Shown one piece after another: positions 40,183 through 52,902 of a stretch of DNA of 64,000 nucleotides. The stretch is from Staphylococcus piscifermentans (GTDB lineage: Bacteria > Bacillota > Bacilli > Staphylococcales > Staphylococcaceae). Under the pieces are notes generated by a model. It did no database searches. It was not told the origin of the DNA and saw only the letters and a list, made by a program, of their open reading frames with translations. The first letter of the stretch is position 1. Each line of letters starts with the position of its first letter. Where the stretch lies: NCBI RefSeq assembly GCF_900186985.1, contig NZ_LT906447.1, forward strand, positions 992,001 to 1,056,000. The letters run 5' to 3'. Position numbers and translations under genes: made by a program.

Positions 40183-41397
40183 GTTGCTATGAGATTTAGC
40201 AGGTTTTGATCGTAAGAGATCAGGTTGATAAGGAGTCGGTTGATGATAATAAATAGAAAGGACGATTCCGATACCCACCATCAAACTCCATAACGAACTT
40301 CCTCCGTAACTGATGAATGGAAGCGGGATACCTGTAATAGGTAACAACTGAATAGTCATCCCTATATTTTGTACTGCATGGAATAAAATCAAGGATACAA
40401 ATCCGATAATATAAGTTTTGTTATAAATGTTGTCTGTTTTACTTGCTAATCTTACGAGATGGAAAAGTAAAACTAAGAAAATAATGATAATGAGTACGGC
40501 ACCAAGAAAGCCGAACTCTTCTCCAATCACTGAGAAAATAAAGTCAGTGTGGTTTTCTGGAATATAAACTTCACCGTGATTCAAACCTTTGCCGAATAAT
40601 TGTCCTGAACCAATTGCTTTTAACGATTCAGTTAAGTGATAACCGTCTCCAGAGCTGTAAGCATAAGGATCAAGCCAAGAAGCAATACGTCCTAATTGGT
40701 AAGTCTTAATACCAAAGCCACTTTCTATCAAAGAAGGTTTATAAATAATTGATAAAATAAAGAAACCGCCTACAAACATAATCGTCAAGAAAATAGGTGC
40801 TAATATCTTCCAAGTGATACCGCTGACAATCAAAATTCCTACGATAATTGCTAAGCACACTAATGTAGTTCCTAAGTCATTTTGCAATAAGATAAGACCC
40901 ATCGGTAATGCTGAAACTAGTAAGATTTTCATAAAGAGCTTAAAGTCTGATTCTAATGACTTATTGAAAGTATATTTATTGTGTTTAGAGACGATTTTAG
41001 CTAATGCTAAGATCAAGATGATTTTCATGAATTCAGAAGGTTGTATACTGATAGGGCCGAAGCTGTACCAACTTTTTGCACCGTTAATAATAGGTGTAAT
41101 AGGTGTTTCCGGAATAATCAGTAAACCTACCAATAAGATACACACAATAAAATACAATGTGTAAGTATATTTCATAATACGTTTTGGTGAAATCAACATG
41201 ATTGCTAAAGCTATGATGCCGCCTAGTATGTAATATAGAATTTGACGGATGCTGAAATTAGAGCTGTATTGGCCGCCACCCATAGCAGATTGAATAAACA
41301 AAACACTGATAGAGGCCATTATAGCTAAAATGATAATCAGTACCCAATCGATACGCCGCAGCCATGATTTGCTGGGTTTTTGACGTTGAGCTTTCAT
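40180..41397 (-). CDS. rodA: SEDS peptidoglycan glycosyltransferase RodA
   Basis: Polytopic membrane enzyme (405 residues, about ten helices) that polymerises lipid II with a partner class B PBP. Family segments include MGGGQYSSNFSIRQ, PSEFMKIILILALAK, the extracellular loop FGKGLNHGEVYIPENHTDFIF and GEEFGFLGA, and GIPLPFISYGGSSLW. Position divergent from ddl-murF fits staphylococcal RodA and not FtsW. AAGGGGAAC precedes the ATG. Confidence 0.94.
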   Translation of the reverse strand: MKAQRQKPSKSWLRRIDWVLIIILAIMASISVLFIQSAMGGGQYSSNFSIRQILYYILGGIIALAIMLISPKRIMKYTYTLYFIVCILLVGLLIIPETPITPIINGAKSWYSFGPISIQPSEFMKIILILALAKIVSKHNKYTFNKSLESDFKLFMKILLVSALPMGLILLQNDLGTTLVCLAIIVGILIVSGITWKILAPIFLTIMFVGGFFILSIIYKPSLIESGFGIKTYQLGRIASWLDPYAYSSGDGYHLTESLKAIGSGQLFGKGLNHGEVYIPENHTDFIFSVIGEEFGFLGAVLIIIIFLVLLFHLVRLASKTDNIYNKTYIIGFVSLILFHAVQNIGMTIQLLPITGIPLPFISYGGSSLWSLMVGIGIVLSIYYHQPTPYQPDLLRSKPAKSHSN

Positions 41398-41609
41398 CGA
41401 TAAGTTCCCCTTTTATATTGCTATTTCTTTTTTCTTTAGTATATACCTTTATTTAAAAAGATAGTATCATCACTGTGAAAAAATTTAAAAAATCACTGTA
41501 ATTCAAACTATAGCATATTTGTTATTTAAGCTGTACTATATATCATTCGCTTAGATTTAAAATAGACAGAGTTAGAATTTACTCAGCTATCACATGCAAT
41601 CTGACTTAA

Positions 41610-42725
<1,116 letters not shown>

Positions 42726-42737
42726 GGTAGTGCTGTT

Positions 42738-44102
42738 ATGATTGAGGTAACTTTAAAACAAATCAAAGAATGGATTCCTTGTGAAATCGATGAACGTTAT
42801 TTAGACCGCAGTATACACGGTGTGTCGATTGATTCTAGAGAAATCGATGACAATAATTTATTTGTACCTTTTAAAGGTGAAAATACGGATGGCCATCGCT
42901 TTGTTGTACAGGCATTGAAAGATGGGGCAGGTGCAGCTTTTTACCAATATAACGCAAAGCCGGACCACGAAGTTGAAGGTCCTATCATTTGGGTGAATGA
43001 CACTATGTTAGCTTTACAGGAATTAGCAAAAGCTTATTTAAAACATGTTAATCCCAAAGTCATTGCAGTTACGGGTTCAAATGGTAAAACGACTACTAAA
43101 GATATGATTGAAAGTGTTTTGAAACCTGCTTTTAAAGTAAAGAAAACACAAGGCAACTATAATAATGAAATAGGTATGCCGTTGACAATTTTACAATTAG
43201 ATGAAGATACGGATATTTCAATTTTAGAAATGGGAATGTCAGGTTTTCATGAAATTGAATTGCTTTCAGAGATTGCGCAACCAGATATTGCAGTGATTAC
43301 AAATATTGGTGAATCACATATGCAAGATTTAGGCTCAAGAGAAGGAATAGCCCGTGCGAAATTTGAAATTGTATCAGGATTACAGCCCGATGGTGTCTTT
43401 ATTTATGATGGTGATGAACCGTTATTAAAACCGCATGTCGAAACTTTAAAAGATACTGAAGTTATCAGTATAGGTTTAGCTCAGGACAATGATGTAGTAT
43501 GCAGTGTAGAGCAGCATGATGCTATGGGTATTGCTTTTAGTTTAAACGCCAGCGAACACTATCAAATACCGATTTTAGGTACCCATAACATGAGAAATGC
43601 AGCCATTGCTATTACAATTGGAAAGTTATTAGGTTTATCATATACTGAAATTCAAGATAATATTGCAAAAGTAAAATTAACAGGCATGCGTATGGAACTG
43701 CATCGTACAGACTCTGACATATCAGTGATTAACGATGCCTATAATGCTAGTCCTACTAGTATGAAAGCAGCGATAGATACTTTAGCAGCCATGGAAGGAC
43801 GTAAAATTCTAATCCTGGCAGATGTTTTAGAATTAGGTGAAAATAGTGCCGAGATGCATGCATCTGTTGGAACATATTTAGAAAATAAGGGTATCGATAT
43901 TCTGTTGACTTATGGTAAAGAGGCTGCTCATATTTATGAAGCGGGTAAAGCCAATGTGAATGAAGCACAGCATTTTGATGATAAAGAGGATTTGATTCAC
44001 TTTATTATCGAAAAAGCTCAACCTGAAGATAAAATCTTGATTAAAGGATCACGAGGCATGAAATTAGAAGATATTGCTGATGCTTTAATTAACAATAAAT
44101 AA
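42738..44102 (+). CDS. murF: UDP-N-acetylmuramoyl-tripeptide--D-alanyl-D-alanine ligase
   Basis: Adds D-Ala-D-Ala to UDP-MurNAc-tripeptide, the last cytoplasmic step of the precursor. The 454-residue Mur ligase has the N-terminal substrate domain, the ATP loop GSNGKTTT (113-120, Lys117), [21 protein letters not shown] and [14 protein letters not shown]. The ribosome site AAGGTAGTG is modest. Terminator follows. Confidence 0.97.
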   Translation: MIEVTLKQIKEWIPCEIDERYLDRSIHGVSIDSREIDDNNLFVPFKGENTDGHRFVVQALKDGAGAAFYQYNAKPDHEVEGPIIWVNDTMLALQELAKAYLKHVNPKVIAVTGSNGKTTTKDMIESVLKPAFKVKKTQGNYNNEIGMPLTILQLDEDTDISILEMGMSGFHEIELLSEIAQPDIAVITNIGESHMQDLGSREGIARAKFEIVSGLQPDGVFIYDGDEPLLKPHVETLKDTEVISIGLAQDNDVVCSVEQHDAMGIAFSLNASEHYQIPILGTHNMRNAAIAITIGKLLGLSYTEIQDNIAKVKLTGMRMELHRTDSDISVINDAYNASPTSMKAAIDTLAAMEGRKILILADVLELGENSAEMHASVGTYLENKGIDILLTYGKEAAHIYEAGKANVNEAQHFDDKEDLIHFIIEKAQPEDKILIKGSRGMKLEDIADALINNK

Positions 44103-44118
44103 TATATTTATAAATATA

Positions 44119-44178
44119 AGTTAGTAAGATGATAATGACCTTAACTACAAGAATTCTTATCATTTTACTAACTTTTTT
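44119..44178 (+). terminator. Rho-independent terminator of murF
   Basis: AAGTTAGTAA-ATGATAA / TTATCAT-TTACTAACTT long stem with one bulge, then six T. Confidence 0.9.
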
Positions 44179-44203
44179 ATATTAACACTGAAAATTGCTT
44201 CGT

Positions 44204-44212
44204 TGCTATAAT
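44204..44212 (+). promoter_or_regulatory. Extended -10 promoter of cshA
   Basis: TGC-TATAAT, with TTAACA 19 bp upstream. Implies a leader of about 220 nt. Confidence 0.6.
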
Positions 44213-44219
44213 AGGCGCT

Positions 44220-45953
<1,734 letters not shown>

Positions 45954-45970
45954 TCAGGTTTAAGCGACGC

Positions 45971-46004
45971 ACACTGTTTCATAATATTGAAACAGTGTTT
46001 TTTT
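45971..46004 (+). terminator. Rho-independent terminator of cshA
   Basis: CACTGTTTCA / TGAAACAGTG perfect stem, 6-nt loop, seven T. Confidence 0.93.
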
Positions 46005-46102
46005 ATATTTAAATAAATTTATAAAAAGCATTATATCTGGTATTCTTATAGTTATATAGCGAGATGAGACTTGATTATTGAAAGTAAGGAGAGAACAACT
46101 TG

Positions 46103-46573
46103 ATGGAACTTCGGCAACAAAGTCCTAGAAATGTATTGATTTATTATTACATAAGATTTTCTATAGCGTTTGTAATAGAGCTAATGATTGCTTCGGGCAT
46201 CATTGTTATCGCGAATTATCTTGCTTGGCCAATATGGACGGTGTTAACTGTAGGAGCACTCCTAGCTGTACAGCTGTTATTTTATGTAGTGCAGCCTTGG
46301 ATCTTGCTGAAATATAGATATTATATTATTGCAGATAATTATGTGACGAAGCTGCATACTTTCTTTTTCCAAAAGGAAGTAATTGTAAAATTAGAGCGTA
46401 TTCAGTTTTTAAAAAGAAAAACAGGACCATTACTTAATCGATTCGGATTATGTAGAAATTCAATTGTAACAGCAGGAGAGGTAATTGAACTTCCATTAAT
46501 GCATATAGATAAGACCAAAGAATTAGAAAGACATTGTATGAATTTTCTAGAAAAGGTGGATACAGATGTTTGA
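46103..46573 (+). CDS. PH-domain membrane protein (YdbS-like)
   Basis: A 156-residue protein with two hydrophobic segments (about residues 18-60) followed by a bacterial PH-like domain (bPH2) with YIIADNYVTKLHTFFFQKEVIVKLERIQF. YdbS and YdbT in B. subtilis are uncharacterised or linked to resistance against a bacteriocin (amylolysin). ATG at 46103 follows AAGGAGAG; a TTG three bases before is not needed. First of three adjacent PH-domain genes. Confidence 0.8.
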   Translation: MELRQQSPRNVLIYYYIRFSIAFVIELMIASGIIVIANYLAWPIWTVLTVGALLAVQLLFYVVQPWILLKYRYYIIADNYVTKLHTFFFQKEVIVKLERIQFLKRKTGPLLNRFGLCRNSIVTAGEVIELPLMHIDKTKELERHCMNFLEKVDTDV

Positions 46574-48047
46574 GGCACAAAAATTACATCCGATTTCCTA
46601 CATATCAGGCTTAATTAAAACAATTAAGCAAAATTTCATTGTTATCATTTTATTTTTCTTCAATATCCAAGACTTTGATTATACAGATAGCAAACAATAT
46701 ATTTGGCCTGCTTTTTTGCTAATCCTCTTTTTATTTTCTTTTATTATTAATGCAACAAAGGTGTTTACTACAAGGTACTGGATAGAAGGGCATCATTTTA
46801 TTATTACTTATGGATTCTTCAATAAAAAACGTAAAGAAATAGATATTCAACGCATTCAATCAATTGATACGTCGCAAGATGTGGTGAACAGATTATTTGG
46901 TGGCGTTATTCTTGAAATCAAAGTACCTAGTAATAGTGTTAAACTCGAAATTGTATCTAAGAAACAAAGTCAGTGGATTGAACAATCGATTAAACAAGTC
47001 CAAAATTCTGTTGATTTGACTGATGAAACGACAGAAGCTTCTGATCAAGAGGTACAAACAGAAATGACGTCTCAACAAACTATTTTTAAGTTGAATCTAA
47101 AAGAACTGATGCTTATGTCGTTTACTAGCGGGTCAATTGTGCTTGCAATTTTAACGCTATCTCCTATTCTTGGCAGTCTTCAAAGCGTCATTCCTTGGGA
47201 TAGTATCTTTCATCAATTTCAAAATATTGCTAAAGCTGCTTATTTAGTTACTGCAATGATAATTATTTCAATTTTAATTATTGCATATATAATCGGCGTT
47301 ATAATTGAATTTACAAGATACTTTGGTTATACGTTAGCAGAAGAAAAGCATCAATTGAAAATAAAACATGGTTTACTGAATGTAAAGAGTTTGACTGTGC
47401 CGACTAAACGCATTCAAGCAGTGATTGAAAAGCAGTCATTCATTCGACGGCTGCTAGGATATACATCTATATATTTTGTTATCACAAGTGATGGCGCTAG
47501 TGCTGCAGAAAGTGAGTCGGCATCAGGAGTGGTCGTGATACTGCCTTTTATGAAGCGGGATAAAGCCTATGAAATGCTGGACTATTTAGTACCGTCTTTA
47601 AAATTCCCTACAGTTGAAACAGGTCTGCCTAAAGGCGGAATCAGACGTAATGCTCAAATTCTAGCCGGAATATTTCTTGCGGGTGGTATCATAGGAGGTT
47701 ATTTGTGGAATATGTGGGCGCTTGTACCTGCTACATTGTTAATTATTCTTACAGTCATTAACAGTGTGATTATGGTCAGAAATTCAGGGATGCTGCTTTC
47801 TTCAGATGAGTTAGTAGTTAAATATTCTCAATTAATCCGCACTAGATATTACTATGCCATGAAAGATAAATTGATCGGCTTTGAAAAAAGACAAAATCCC
47901 TTTTTGAGAAAAGCGGGGTTGGCCCATTTTAATTTTTCTACTGCAAAAGGTGCAGGGAGCTTAAATATAGGTTTGCGGTTTGTAAAAGCTGAGACAGCTG
48001 AGGAATTAAAAATATGGTATTTGAAGGAGGAACACCATGAAGCTTAA
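46566..48047 (+). CDS. Multi-domain PH-domain membrane protein (YdbT-like)
   Basis: A 493-residue protein made of repeated membrane-anchored bPH2 units: each has hydrophobic helices followed by a PH-like module, seen at about 60-135 (RYWIEGHHFIITYGFFNKKRKEIDIQRIQSID), 255-340 (AEEKHQLKIKHGLLNVKSLTVPTKRIQAV) and 410-490 (SDELVVKYSQLIRTRYYYAM). Pairs with the YdbS-like protein; overlaps it by eight bases, so the genes are coupled. Role unknown, likely envelope-related. Confidence 0.8.
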   Translation: MFEAQKLHPISYISGLIKTIKQNFIVIILFFFNIQDFDYTDSKQYIWPAFLLILFLFSFIINATKVFTTRYWIEGHHFIITYGFFNKKRKEIDIQRIQSIDTSQDVVNRLFGGVILEIKVPSNSVKLEIVSKKQSQWIEQSIKQVQNSVDLTDETTEASDQEVQTEMTSQQTIFKLNLKELMLMSFTSGSIVLAILTLSPILGSLQSVIPWDSIFHQFQNIAKAAYLVTAMIIISILIIAYIIGVIIEFTRYFGYTLAEEKHQLKIKHGLLNVKSLTVPTKRIQAVIEKQSFIRRLLGYTSIYFVITSDGASAAESESASGVVVILPFMKRDKAYEMLDYLVPSLKFPTVETGLPKGGIRRNAQILAGIFLAGGIIGGYLWNMWALVPATLLIILTVINSVIMVRNSGMLLSSDELVVKYSQLIRTRYYYAMKDKLIGFEKRQNPFLRKAGLAHFNFSTAKGAGSLNIGLRFVKAETAEELKIWYLKEEHHEA

Positions 48048-48537
48048 TCGTATGTCCTCTAATGGGAAGAAAGTTCTGCTTATTGAAGGAATCATCCGTA
48101 CCGTCATTATTGCTTTATGTTTAGCAGCCGCTTTAATCATCAACTATATCTGGCTTCATTGGCAGGAGGGGACAGCCTTCAAAATTATCTGTGCGATTGC
48201 AGTGATGTTAGTAGGAATATTAATTATAATAGATTGTATTCTGCGTCCTTGGTTAATGTATCGACAACATGGTTATCTCCTGCATTCACATTTTATTACT
48301 GTGCAAGAAGGCATGTGGTTTGTAAAACATTTGCAAATTCCATTGTTTCGCATACAAAATGTAGATATAGAAGAAGGTTGGCTTATGCGTAAAGTAGAAC
48401 TTGCGACTTTGAAGCTTTCTACTGCCGGAGGTAATTCTGAGATTATATTAATTGATAAAATAAAAGCACGAGAAATTATGGAGCATATCAAACATAGTTC
48501 TCAACAAATCAGTGAAGAAATGGAATCAGGTGAATAG
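48037..48537 (+). CDS. PH-domain membrane protein, third gene of the set
   Basis: A 166-residue protein with two N-terminal membrane helices (about 18-70) and a bPH2 module with [53 protein letters not shown]. It overlaps the previous gene by 11 bases and has GAAGGAGG upstream. It ends one base before acpS, so the three PH-domain genes and acpS probably form one transcript. Confidence 0.8.
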   Translation: MKLNRMSSNGKKVLLIEGIIRTVIIALCLAAALIINYIWLHWQEGTAFKIICAIAVMLVGILIIIDCILRPWLMYRQHGYLLHSHFITVQEGMWFVKHLQIPLFRIQNVDIEEGWLMRKVELATLKLSTAGGNSEIILIDKIKAREIMEHIKHSSQQISEEMESGE

Positions 48538-48538
48538 A

Positions 48539-48892
48539 TTGATATATGGAATTGGAATAGATTTGATTGAAATTGATAGAATCAAATCCTTACTGCAAAG
48601 GCAACCAAAATTGCCAGAACGAATTTTGAGTGATGATGAACGCATTAAATTTGACGGTTTTTCTCATGAACAACGCCGTGCTGAGTTCTTAGCCGGACGC
48701 TTTGCTTGCAAAGAAGCATTCAGCAAAGCACTCGGCACAGGTCTAGGAAAACGAATCAGTTTTCAAGATATTAATTGCCTAAATGACGAGTTTGGTCGAC
48801 CATTTATAAAATTTGAAGGATTTAAAGTCCATGTAAGTATCTCGCACACTGAAAATTATGCTACGAGTCAAGTCATACTTGAAAAAATGTAA
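48539..48892 (+). CDS. acpS: Holo-[acyl-carrier-protein] synthase
   Basis: Transfers phosphopantetheine from CoA to acyl carrier protein. From the TTG at 48539 the protein has 117 residues and begins with the family N-terminus [14 protein letters not shown] (magnesium-binding Asp), followed by [21 protein letters not shown] and [12 protein letters not shown]. Longer starts inside the preceding gene have no homologous extension; AGGTGA lies 6 bases before the TTG. It is close to alr, as in S. aureus. Confidence 0.94.
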   Translation: MIYGIGIDLIEIDRIKSLLQRQPKLPERILSDDERIKFDGFSHEQRRAEFLAGRFACKEAFSKALGTGLGKRISFQDINCLNDEFGRPFIKFEGFKVHVSISHTENYATSQVILEKM

Positions 48893-48954
48893 TATAATAG
48901 CAGTACTGTTGAATTAAATTGAAAGATAAATTAATTATACGAGGTGTTGTAATA

Positions 48955-50109
48955 ATGGCGGATAAATTTTATCGGCCTACGTATCTTAAGGTAGATTTAG
49001 ATGCAATTTTAAAAAACTATCAAGTGCTAGGCAAACTACAACCAAATAAAATAGTAATGCCAGTAATTAAAGCAAATGCCTATGGAATGGGCAGTGTAAA
49101 TGTAGGTCATTTTTTAAGAAAGAATGGCGCGGAATTTTTTGCAGTAGCTACATTAGATGAAGCTATAGAATTAAGAATGCATGGTATTGATACTAAAATA
49201 TTAATTTTAGGAGTTGTATTGCCTAAAGATATCAATAAGGCAATTCAACACCGTGTCGCACTCACAGTGCCTTCTTTAGCATGGTTAGAAGAAGCTATTA
49301 AATCTCTTGATGAAGATTTAGAAAAAGATTTATGGCTGCATGTGAAATTAGATACAGGTATGGGACGTTTAGGCGTGAAATCAGCGGAAGATTACCAAAA
49401 AGTAGTAGAGATGATTAAAGCGCATCGTCATTTAATTTTTGAAGGTGTATTCACCCATTTTGCGCAAGCAGATGAAGAGAGTCCTCACACGGCAGAACAA
49501 TATGCAATTTTTGAAAAATGGGTGAACTCAATTCCGCATCCTCCTTACATTCATTCACAGAACTCGGCGGCTACTATCTTGTTCGATGCTCCAATTTGCA
49601 ATATGGTCCGTCCAGGGATTTCATTATATGGATACTATCCGTCTAAATATGTTGAGGAACAAACCAATGCTGAACTCTATCCATGTGCCGAGTGGGAAAC
49701 TGAAATCATGGATATCAAGCAATTAAACGTAGGCGATACTGTAAGTTATGGCTCCACTTATACTGCCACTCAAGAGGAAAAGATTGCCATTTTGCCTATA
49801 GGTTATGCTGACGGATTCCCAAGAATGATGCAAGGTATGCCGGTAGAAGTAAATGGTCATCAATGTACGATAATTGGACGAGTATGTATGGATCAAATGA
49901 TGATTGCATTACCTGAGGATGAAAACTTTAATATTGGAGATAAAGTGACTTTATTGAACCGAAATCATAACGGTCCCCAATCCTTAAATTCATTTGCAAA
50001 ACAACAGCAAACGATTAATTATGAAGTGTTATGCCGTATCGGAAGACGAGTTCCGAGAATTTACGAACCAGAAAAAGAATTTGATATTGTCAACGAATTA
50101 CAAAAATAG
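48955..50109 (+). CDS. alr: Alanine racemase
   Basis: PLP enzyme producing D-alanine for the wall and teichoic acids. The 384-residue protein has the PLP lysine Lys39 in VIKANAYG and the second catalytic base Tyr265 in VSYGSTY; GVFTHFAQAD, NSAATILFD and RPGISLYGYYP are typical. ATG at 48955 follows CGAGGTG; a longer frame from 48919 is not supported. Followed by mazEF and the sigB operon in the conserved staphylococcal order. Confidence 0.96.
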   Translation: MADKFYRPTYLKVDLDAILKNYQVLGKLQPNKIVMPVIKANAYGMGSVNVGHFLRKNGAEFFAVATLDEAIELRMHGIDTKILILGVVLPKDINKAIQHRVALTVPSLAWLEEAIKSLDEDLEKDLWLHVKLDTGMGRLGVKSAEDYQKVVEMIKAHRHLIFEGVFTHFAQADEESPHTAEQYAIFEKWVNSIPHPPYIHSQNSAATILFDAPICNMVRPGISLYGYYPSKYVEEQTNAELYPCAEWETEIMDIKQLNVGDTVSYGSTYTATQEEKIAILPIGYADGFPRMMQGMPVEVNGHQCTIIGRVCMDQMMIALPEDENFNIGDKVTLLNRNHNGPQSLNSFAKQQQTINYEVLCRIGRRVPRIYEPEKEFDIVNELQK

Positions 50110-50131
50110 TATAGTCAAGAATTTTGAAATT

Positions 50132-50140
50132 TGTTATTAT
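50132..50140 (+). promoter_or_regulatory. Predicted extended -10 promoter of mazEF
   Basis: TGT-TATTAT about 50 bases before mazE, with TAGTCA 17 bp upstream as a weak -35. Confidence 0.45.
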
Positions 50141-50189
50141 AAGCTTAAATATTAATTTAGTATTTCTTTAATTCTTGGAGGTCTTACCG

Positions 50190-50357
50190 ATGTCAACTTT
50201 TAATCAGAATAGAAGTTATAGTTTAGAACAGTCACTGAAAGAAGGCTACGCACAGATGGCTGACTTAAATCTCTCCCTCGCAACGGAGGCATTTTCAGTA
50301 GAATGTGAAGCCTGTGATTGCAACGAATCATACCTAGCTTTCGACAAGGATGAATGA
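50190..50357 (+). CDS. mazE: Antitoxin MazE
   Basis: A 55-residue antitoxin that neutralises MazF. Family features [28 protein letters not shown] and the acidic, cysteine-containing tail CEACDCNE match S. aureus MazE. Start at 50190 follows TTGGAGG; an in-frame ATG at 50175 overlaps that site. Overlaps mazF by four bases (ATGA). Confidence 0.95.
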   Translation: MSTFNQNRSYSLEQSLKEGYAQMADLNLSLATEAFSVECEACDCNESYLAFDKDE

Positions 50358-50704
50358 TGAGGAGAGGCGATGTTTACTTAGCTGATTTATCACCAGTGCA
50401 AGGTTCTGAACAAGGGGGAGTTAGACCTGTTGTAATTATACAAAATGACACTGGAAATAAGTATAGCCCGACTGTTATTGTAGCTGCAATAACGGGTCGG
50501 ATTAATAAAGCGAAAATTCCAACTCATGTTGAAATCGAGAAAAGTAAATACAAACTGGACAAAGATTCAGTTATTTTACTTGAACAAATTAGAACAGTCG
50601 ACAAGAAACGTCTAAAGGAAAAACTGACATATTTATCAGACGAAAAGATGAAAGAAATTGATAATGCGATTCAAATCAGCTTAGGCTTGACACATCGCAA
50701 TTAA
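50354..50704 (+). CDS. mazF: Endoribonuclease toxin MazF
   Basis: Sequence-specific mRNA interferase, 116 residues; the S. aureus enzyme cuts [30 protein letters not shown] and the catalytic-site [22 protein letters not shown] are nearly identical to the S. aureus protein. The C-terminus is a few residues shorter. Translation is coupled to mazE. It lies upstream of rsbU, and the module is co-regulated with sigB in S. aureus. Confidence 0.96.
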   Translation: MMRRGDVYLADLSPVQGSEQGGVRPVVIIQNDTGNKYSPTVIVAAITGRINKAKIPTHVEIEKSKYKLDKDSVILLEQIRTVDKKRLKEKLTYLSDEKMKEIDNAIQISLGLTHRN

Positions 50705-50797
50705 AAGTTAAAGAGTGTAAATGATTTTAATAAATTCAAAATAGTGGTTTAGAATCTTGTTCAAATTTTTAAAATTGCACAAGTGAATTTAACGTTT

Positions 50798-50913
50798 AAA
50801 GAGGCTAAGAAATAAAATCAGCTTAGGGTATACGTATAGCTTTATTGCTCGACTATTCATATAGTGTAATATTGCGTTCCTTGAAATGCTGAGATTGATT
50901 TCTGCCTCTTTTT
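50798..50913 (+). ncRNA. Long stem-loop between mazF and rsbU (candidate structured RNA or terminator)
   Basis: Arms 50798-50825 and 50884-50913 pair as GAGGC/GCCTC, AGAAAT/ATTTCT, AATC/GATT and AGC/GCT, ending in a TTTTT run. The roughly 60-base loop has a further hairpin ACTAT-TCAT-ATAGT. The stem could act as mazEF terminator, as a regulatory RNA, or as part of the rsbU leader. No known RNA family recognised. Confidence 0.5.
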
Positions 50914-51017
50914 ACATAGAAAAAAAGAAGCCGTACATTTTTCAGCAAATGGATAGGTGGTCACGGCCTCTACGCTCTTTATTAAGTTAAAAAGGAATAG
51001 AAAGAAGGACGATACAG

Positions 51018-52019
51018 ATGGAAGAATTTAAAGGTAAATATTTGCGAATGATGCAATTATATGTAGAGTCCTACAACAAGCAAGCTGTGCTTAATCAATT
51101 CAAAGATTTCGGAGAAGAAATCCTCGAAAAGAACATTCATGCTGAAGATGTGCTAGATATTCATAAAGAATGCGCCGTAGAATTAGAATTAACAAGAGAT
51201 CAAGTACTGATGTCGCTAGAAATTTTAAAGGTAATTGCACAGACTTACGGATATAGTTACGAGGACTATCAAGAATTAGTTGATAAGCTTTATTATCATG
51301 ACAAAGAAATGGATTTAGCTTCTCGCTTACAACAAACAATGCTCCAAACAGAAATACCGCAGTTTGATAGTATTCAAATTGGTGTAATTTCTGTAGCCGC
51401 TCAAAAGGTAAGCGGAGATTACTTTAATTTAATCGACCATAAAGACGGAACGATGAGTTTTGCGGTAGCAGATGTTATCGGAAAAGGTATCCCTGCAGCT
51501 TTGGCTATGAGTATGATTAAATTCGGGATGGATTCATATGGACACTCTCAATTACCAAGCGATGGGTTGAAGCGATTGAACCGCGTAGTTGAAAAAAACG
51601 TAAACCAAGATATGTTTGTAACGATGTTCTATGGTCTTTATGAAGAAATGAATCATTTGTTATATTGCAGTTCGGCAGGCCACGAACCTGGCTTTGTTTT
51701 TCGTGCCGAACAAGATGAATTTGAAGAAATAACTGTTAGAGGCCGTGTACTTGGCGTCAAACAGCTCGAGCGTTATAAACAACAAGAAATTCCTATTTAT
51801 TTAAATGACTTAATTATTATTTTTACAGATGGAGTTACTGAAATTCGCGATGAAAACGGGAAGTTTATTGATATAAATTATCTGTTAGATTTCATACATA
51901 AATATAAAGATCTTCATCCTCAAGATATTGTGCAACTCTTGTATGAAGAATTGTTAGGTATTCAGAAATCTGGGAAACGTGATGACTTGACGATATTAAT
52001 TATTAAGCGTGTAAATTAA
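51018..52019 (+). CDS. rsbU: Sigma-B regulator RsbU, PP2C-type phosphatase
   Basis: Dephosphorylates RsbV and so activates sigma-B. The 333-residue protein has an N-terminal helical regulatory domain (1-85) and a SpoIIE/PP2C phosphatase domain with SGDYFNLIDHKDG, ADVIGKGIPAALAMS, SSAGHEPG and FTDGVTEIRDE, whose aspartates bind the metals. Complete and intact. AAGAAGGA precedes the ATG. Confidence 0.95.
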   Translation: MEEFKGKYLRMMQLYVESYNKQAVLNQFKDFGEEILEKNIHAEDVLDIHKECAVELELTRDQVLMSLEILKVIAQTYGYSYEDYQELVDKLYYHDKEMDLASRLQQTMLQTEIPQFDSIQIGVISVAAQKVSGDYFNLIDHKDGTMSFAVADVIGKGIPAALAMSMIKFGMDSYGHSQLPSDGLKRLNRVVEKNVNQDMFVTMFYGLYEEMNHLLYCSSAGHEPGFVFRAEQDEFEEITVRGRVLGVKQLERYKQQEIPIYLNDLIIIFTDGVTEIRDENGKFIDINYLLDFIHKYKDLHPQDIVQLLYEELLGIQKSGKRDDLTILIIKRVN

Positions 52020-52027
52020 TAATTTAT

Positions 52028-52053
52028 GATTAACACTTTACTCGAACGGGTAT
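52028..52053 (+). promoter_or_regulatory. Sigma-B-dependent promoter of rsbV-rsbW-sigB
   Basis: GATTAA at 52028-52033 (one change from GTTTAA), 14-bp spacer, GGGTAT at 52048-52053: matches the sigma-B consensus and lies about 40 bases before rsbV. It gives positive autoregulation. Confidence 0.85.
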
Positions 52054-52094
52054 AAGAGTGATTGAAATATGAACAGACTGGAGTGTAACACTTA

Positions 52095-52421
52095 ATGAAC
52101 TTAAATATAGAGACACAAAAACATAATGACTACTATGAAATCAAAGTTGGAGGAGAATTAGATGTATATACGGTTCCAGATTTGGAAAAAGTATTAACTC
52201 CAATTAAACAAGAGGGCACACATGATGTCCACGTTAATTTAGCAAATGTAAGTTATATGGATTCTACAGGATTAGGTTTGTTTGTAGGTACATTGAAAGC
52301 CTTGAATCAAAACGATAAAGAATTATATATTATAGGCGCTTCAGATCGTATCGGCCGATTATTCGAAATCACTGGTTTAAGTGATTTGATGCACGTAAAC
52401 GAAGGAACGGAGGTAGAATGA
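52095..52421 (+). CDS. rsbV: Anti-anti-sigma factor RsbV
   Basis: A 108-residue STAS-domain protein. When dephosphorylated it binds RsbW and frees sigma-B. The phosphorylated residue is Ser57 in [16 protein letters not shown] precedes the ATG. Downstream of the sigma-B promoter and one base before the rsbW start. Confidence 0.96.
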   Translation: MNLNIETQKHNDYYEIKVGGELDVYTVPDLEKVLTPIKQEGTHDVHVNLANVSYMDSTGLGLFVGTLKALNQNDKELYIIGASDRIGRLFEITGLSDLMHVNEGTEVE

Positions 52422-52422
52422 C

Positions 52423-52902
52423 ATGCAAGCCAAGCGGAATGTAATTGAAATGAAGCTGCCGGCAGAGGCGGAATATGTCAGTTTGATTCGTTTAACCTTA
52501 TCCGGTGTATTCTCTCGCGCAGGTGCTTCATACGATGATATTGAAGATGCAAAGATTGCTGTAAGCGAAGCAGTAACTAACGCTGTCAAACATGCTTATA
52601 AAGGCGAAGATGTCGACGCTTCTATTTATTTGTGTTTTGAAATTTTTGAGGATAAAATTAGAGTAGTTGTTTCAGATCAAGGTCAAAGTTTCGACTACGA
52701 AGAGAAGAAAAAAGAATTAGGCCCTTACCAAGAAAACGAGAATATCGATTTCTTAAGAGAAGGCGGCTTAGGATTATTCTTAATTGAATCATTAATGGAT
52801 GAAGTTAAAGTCAACAAAGATAATGGCGTAACGATAAGTATGATTAAGTATATAAAAAAAGAGCAGGTGCGAAATAATGGCGAAAGAGTCGAAATCAGTT
52901 AA
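52423..52902 (+). CDS. rsbW: Anti-sigma-B factor / serine kinase RsbW
   Basis: A 159-residue GHKL ATPase that holds sigma-B inactive and phosphorylates RsbV. N box [14 protein letters not shown]1 box [10 protein letters not shown] and G2 box [16 protein letters not shown] are present. CGGAGGTAG precedes the ATG. Its 3' end overlaps sigB by 26 bases, giving tight translational coupling. Confidence 0.96.
   Translation: MQAKRNVIEMKLPAEAEYVSLIRLTLSGVFSRAGASYDDIEDAKIAVSEAVTNAVKHAYKGEDVDASIYLCFEIFEDKIRVVVSDQGQSFDYEEKKKELGPYQENENIDFLREGGLGLFLIESLMDEVKVNKDNGVTISMIKYIKKEQVRNNGERVEIS

Noticed and set aside
50794-50831. Second sigma-B promoter before rsbU (GTTTAA ... GGGTAT)
   Set aside because: The spacer is 26 bp, far from the 12-15 bp required.
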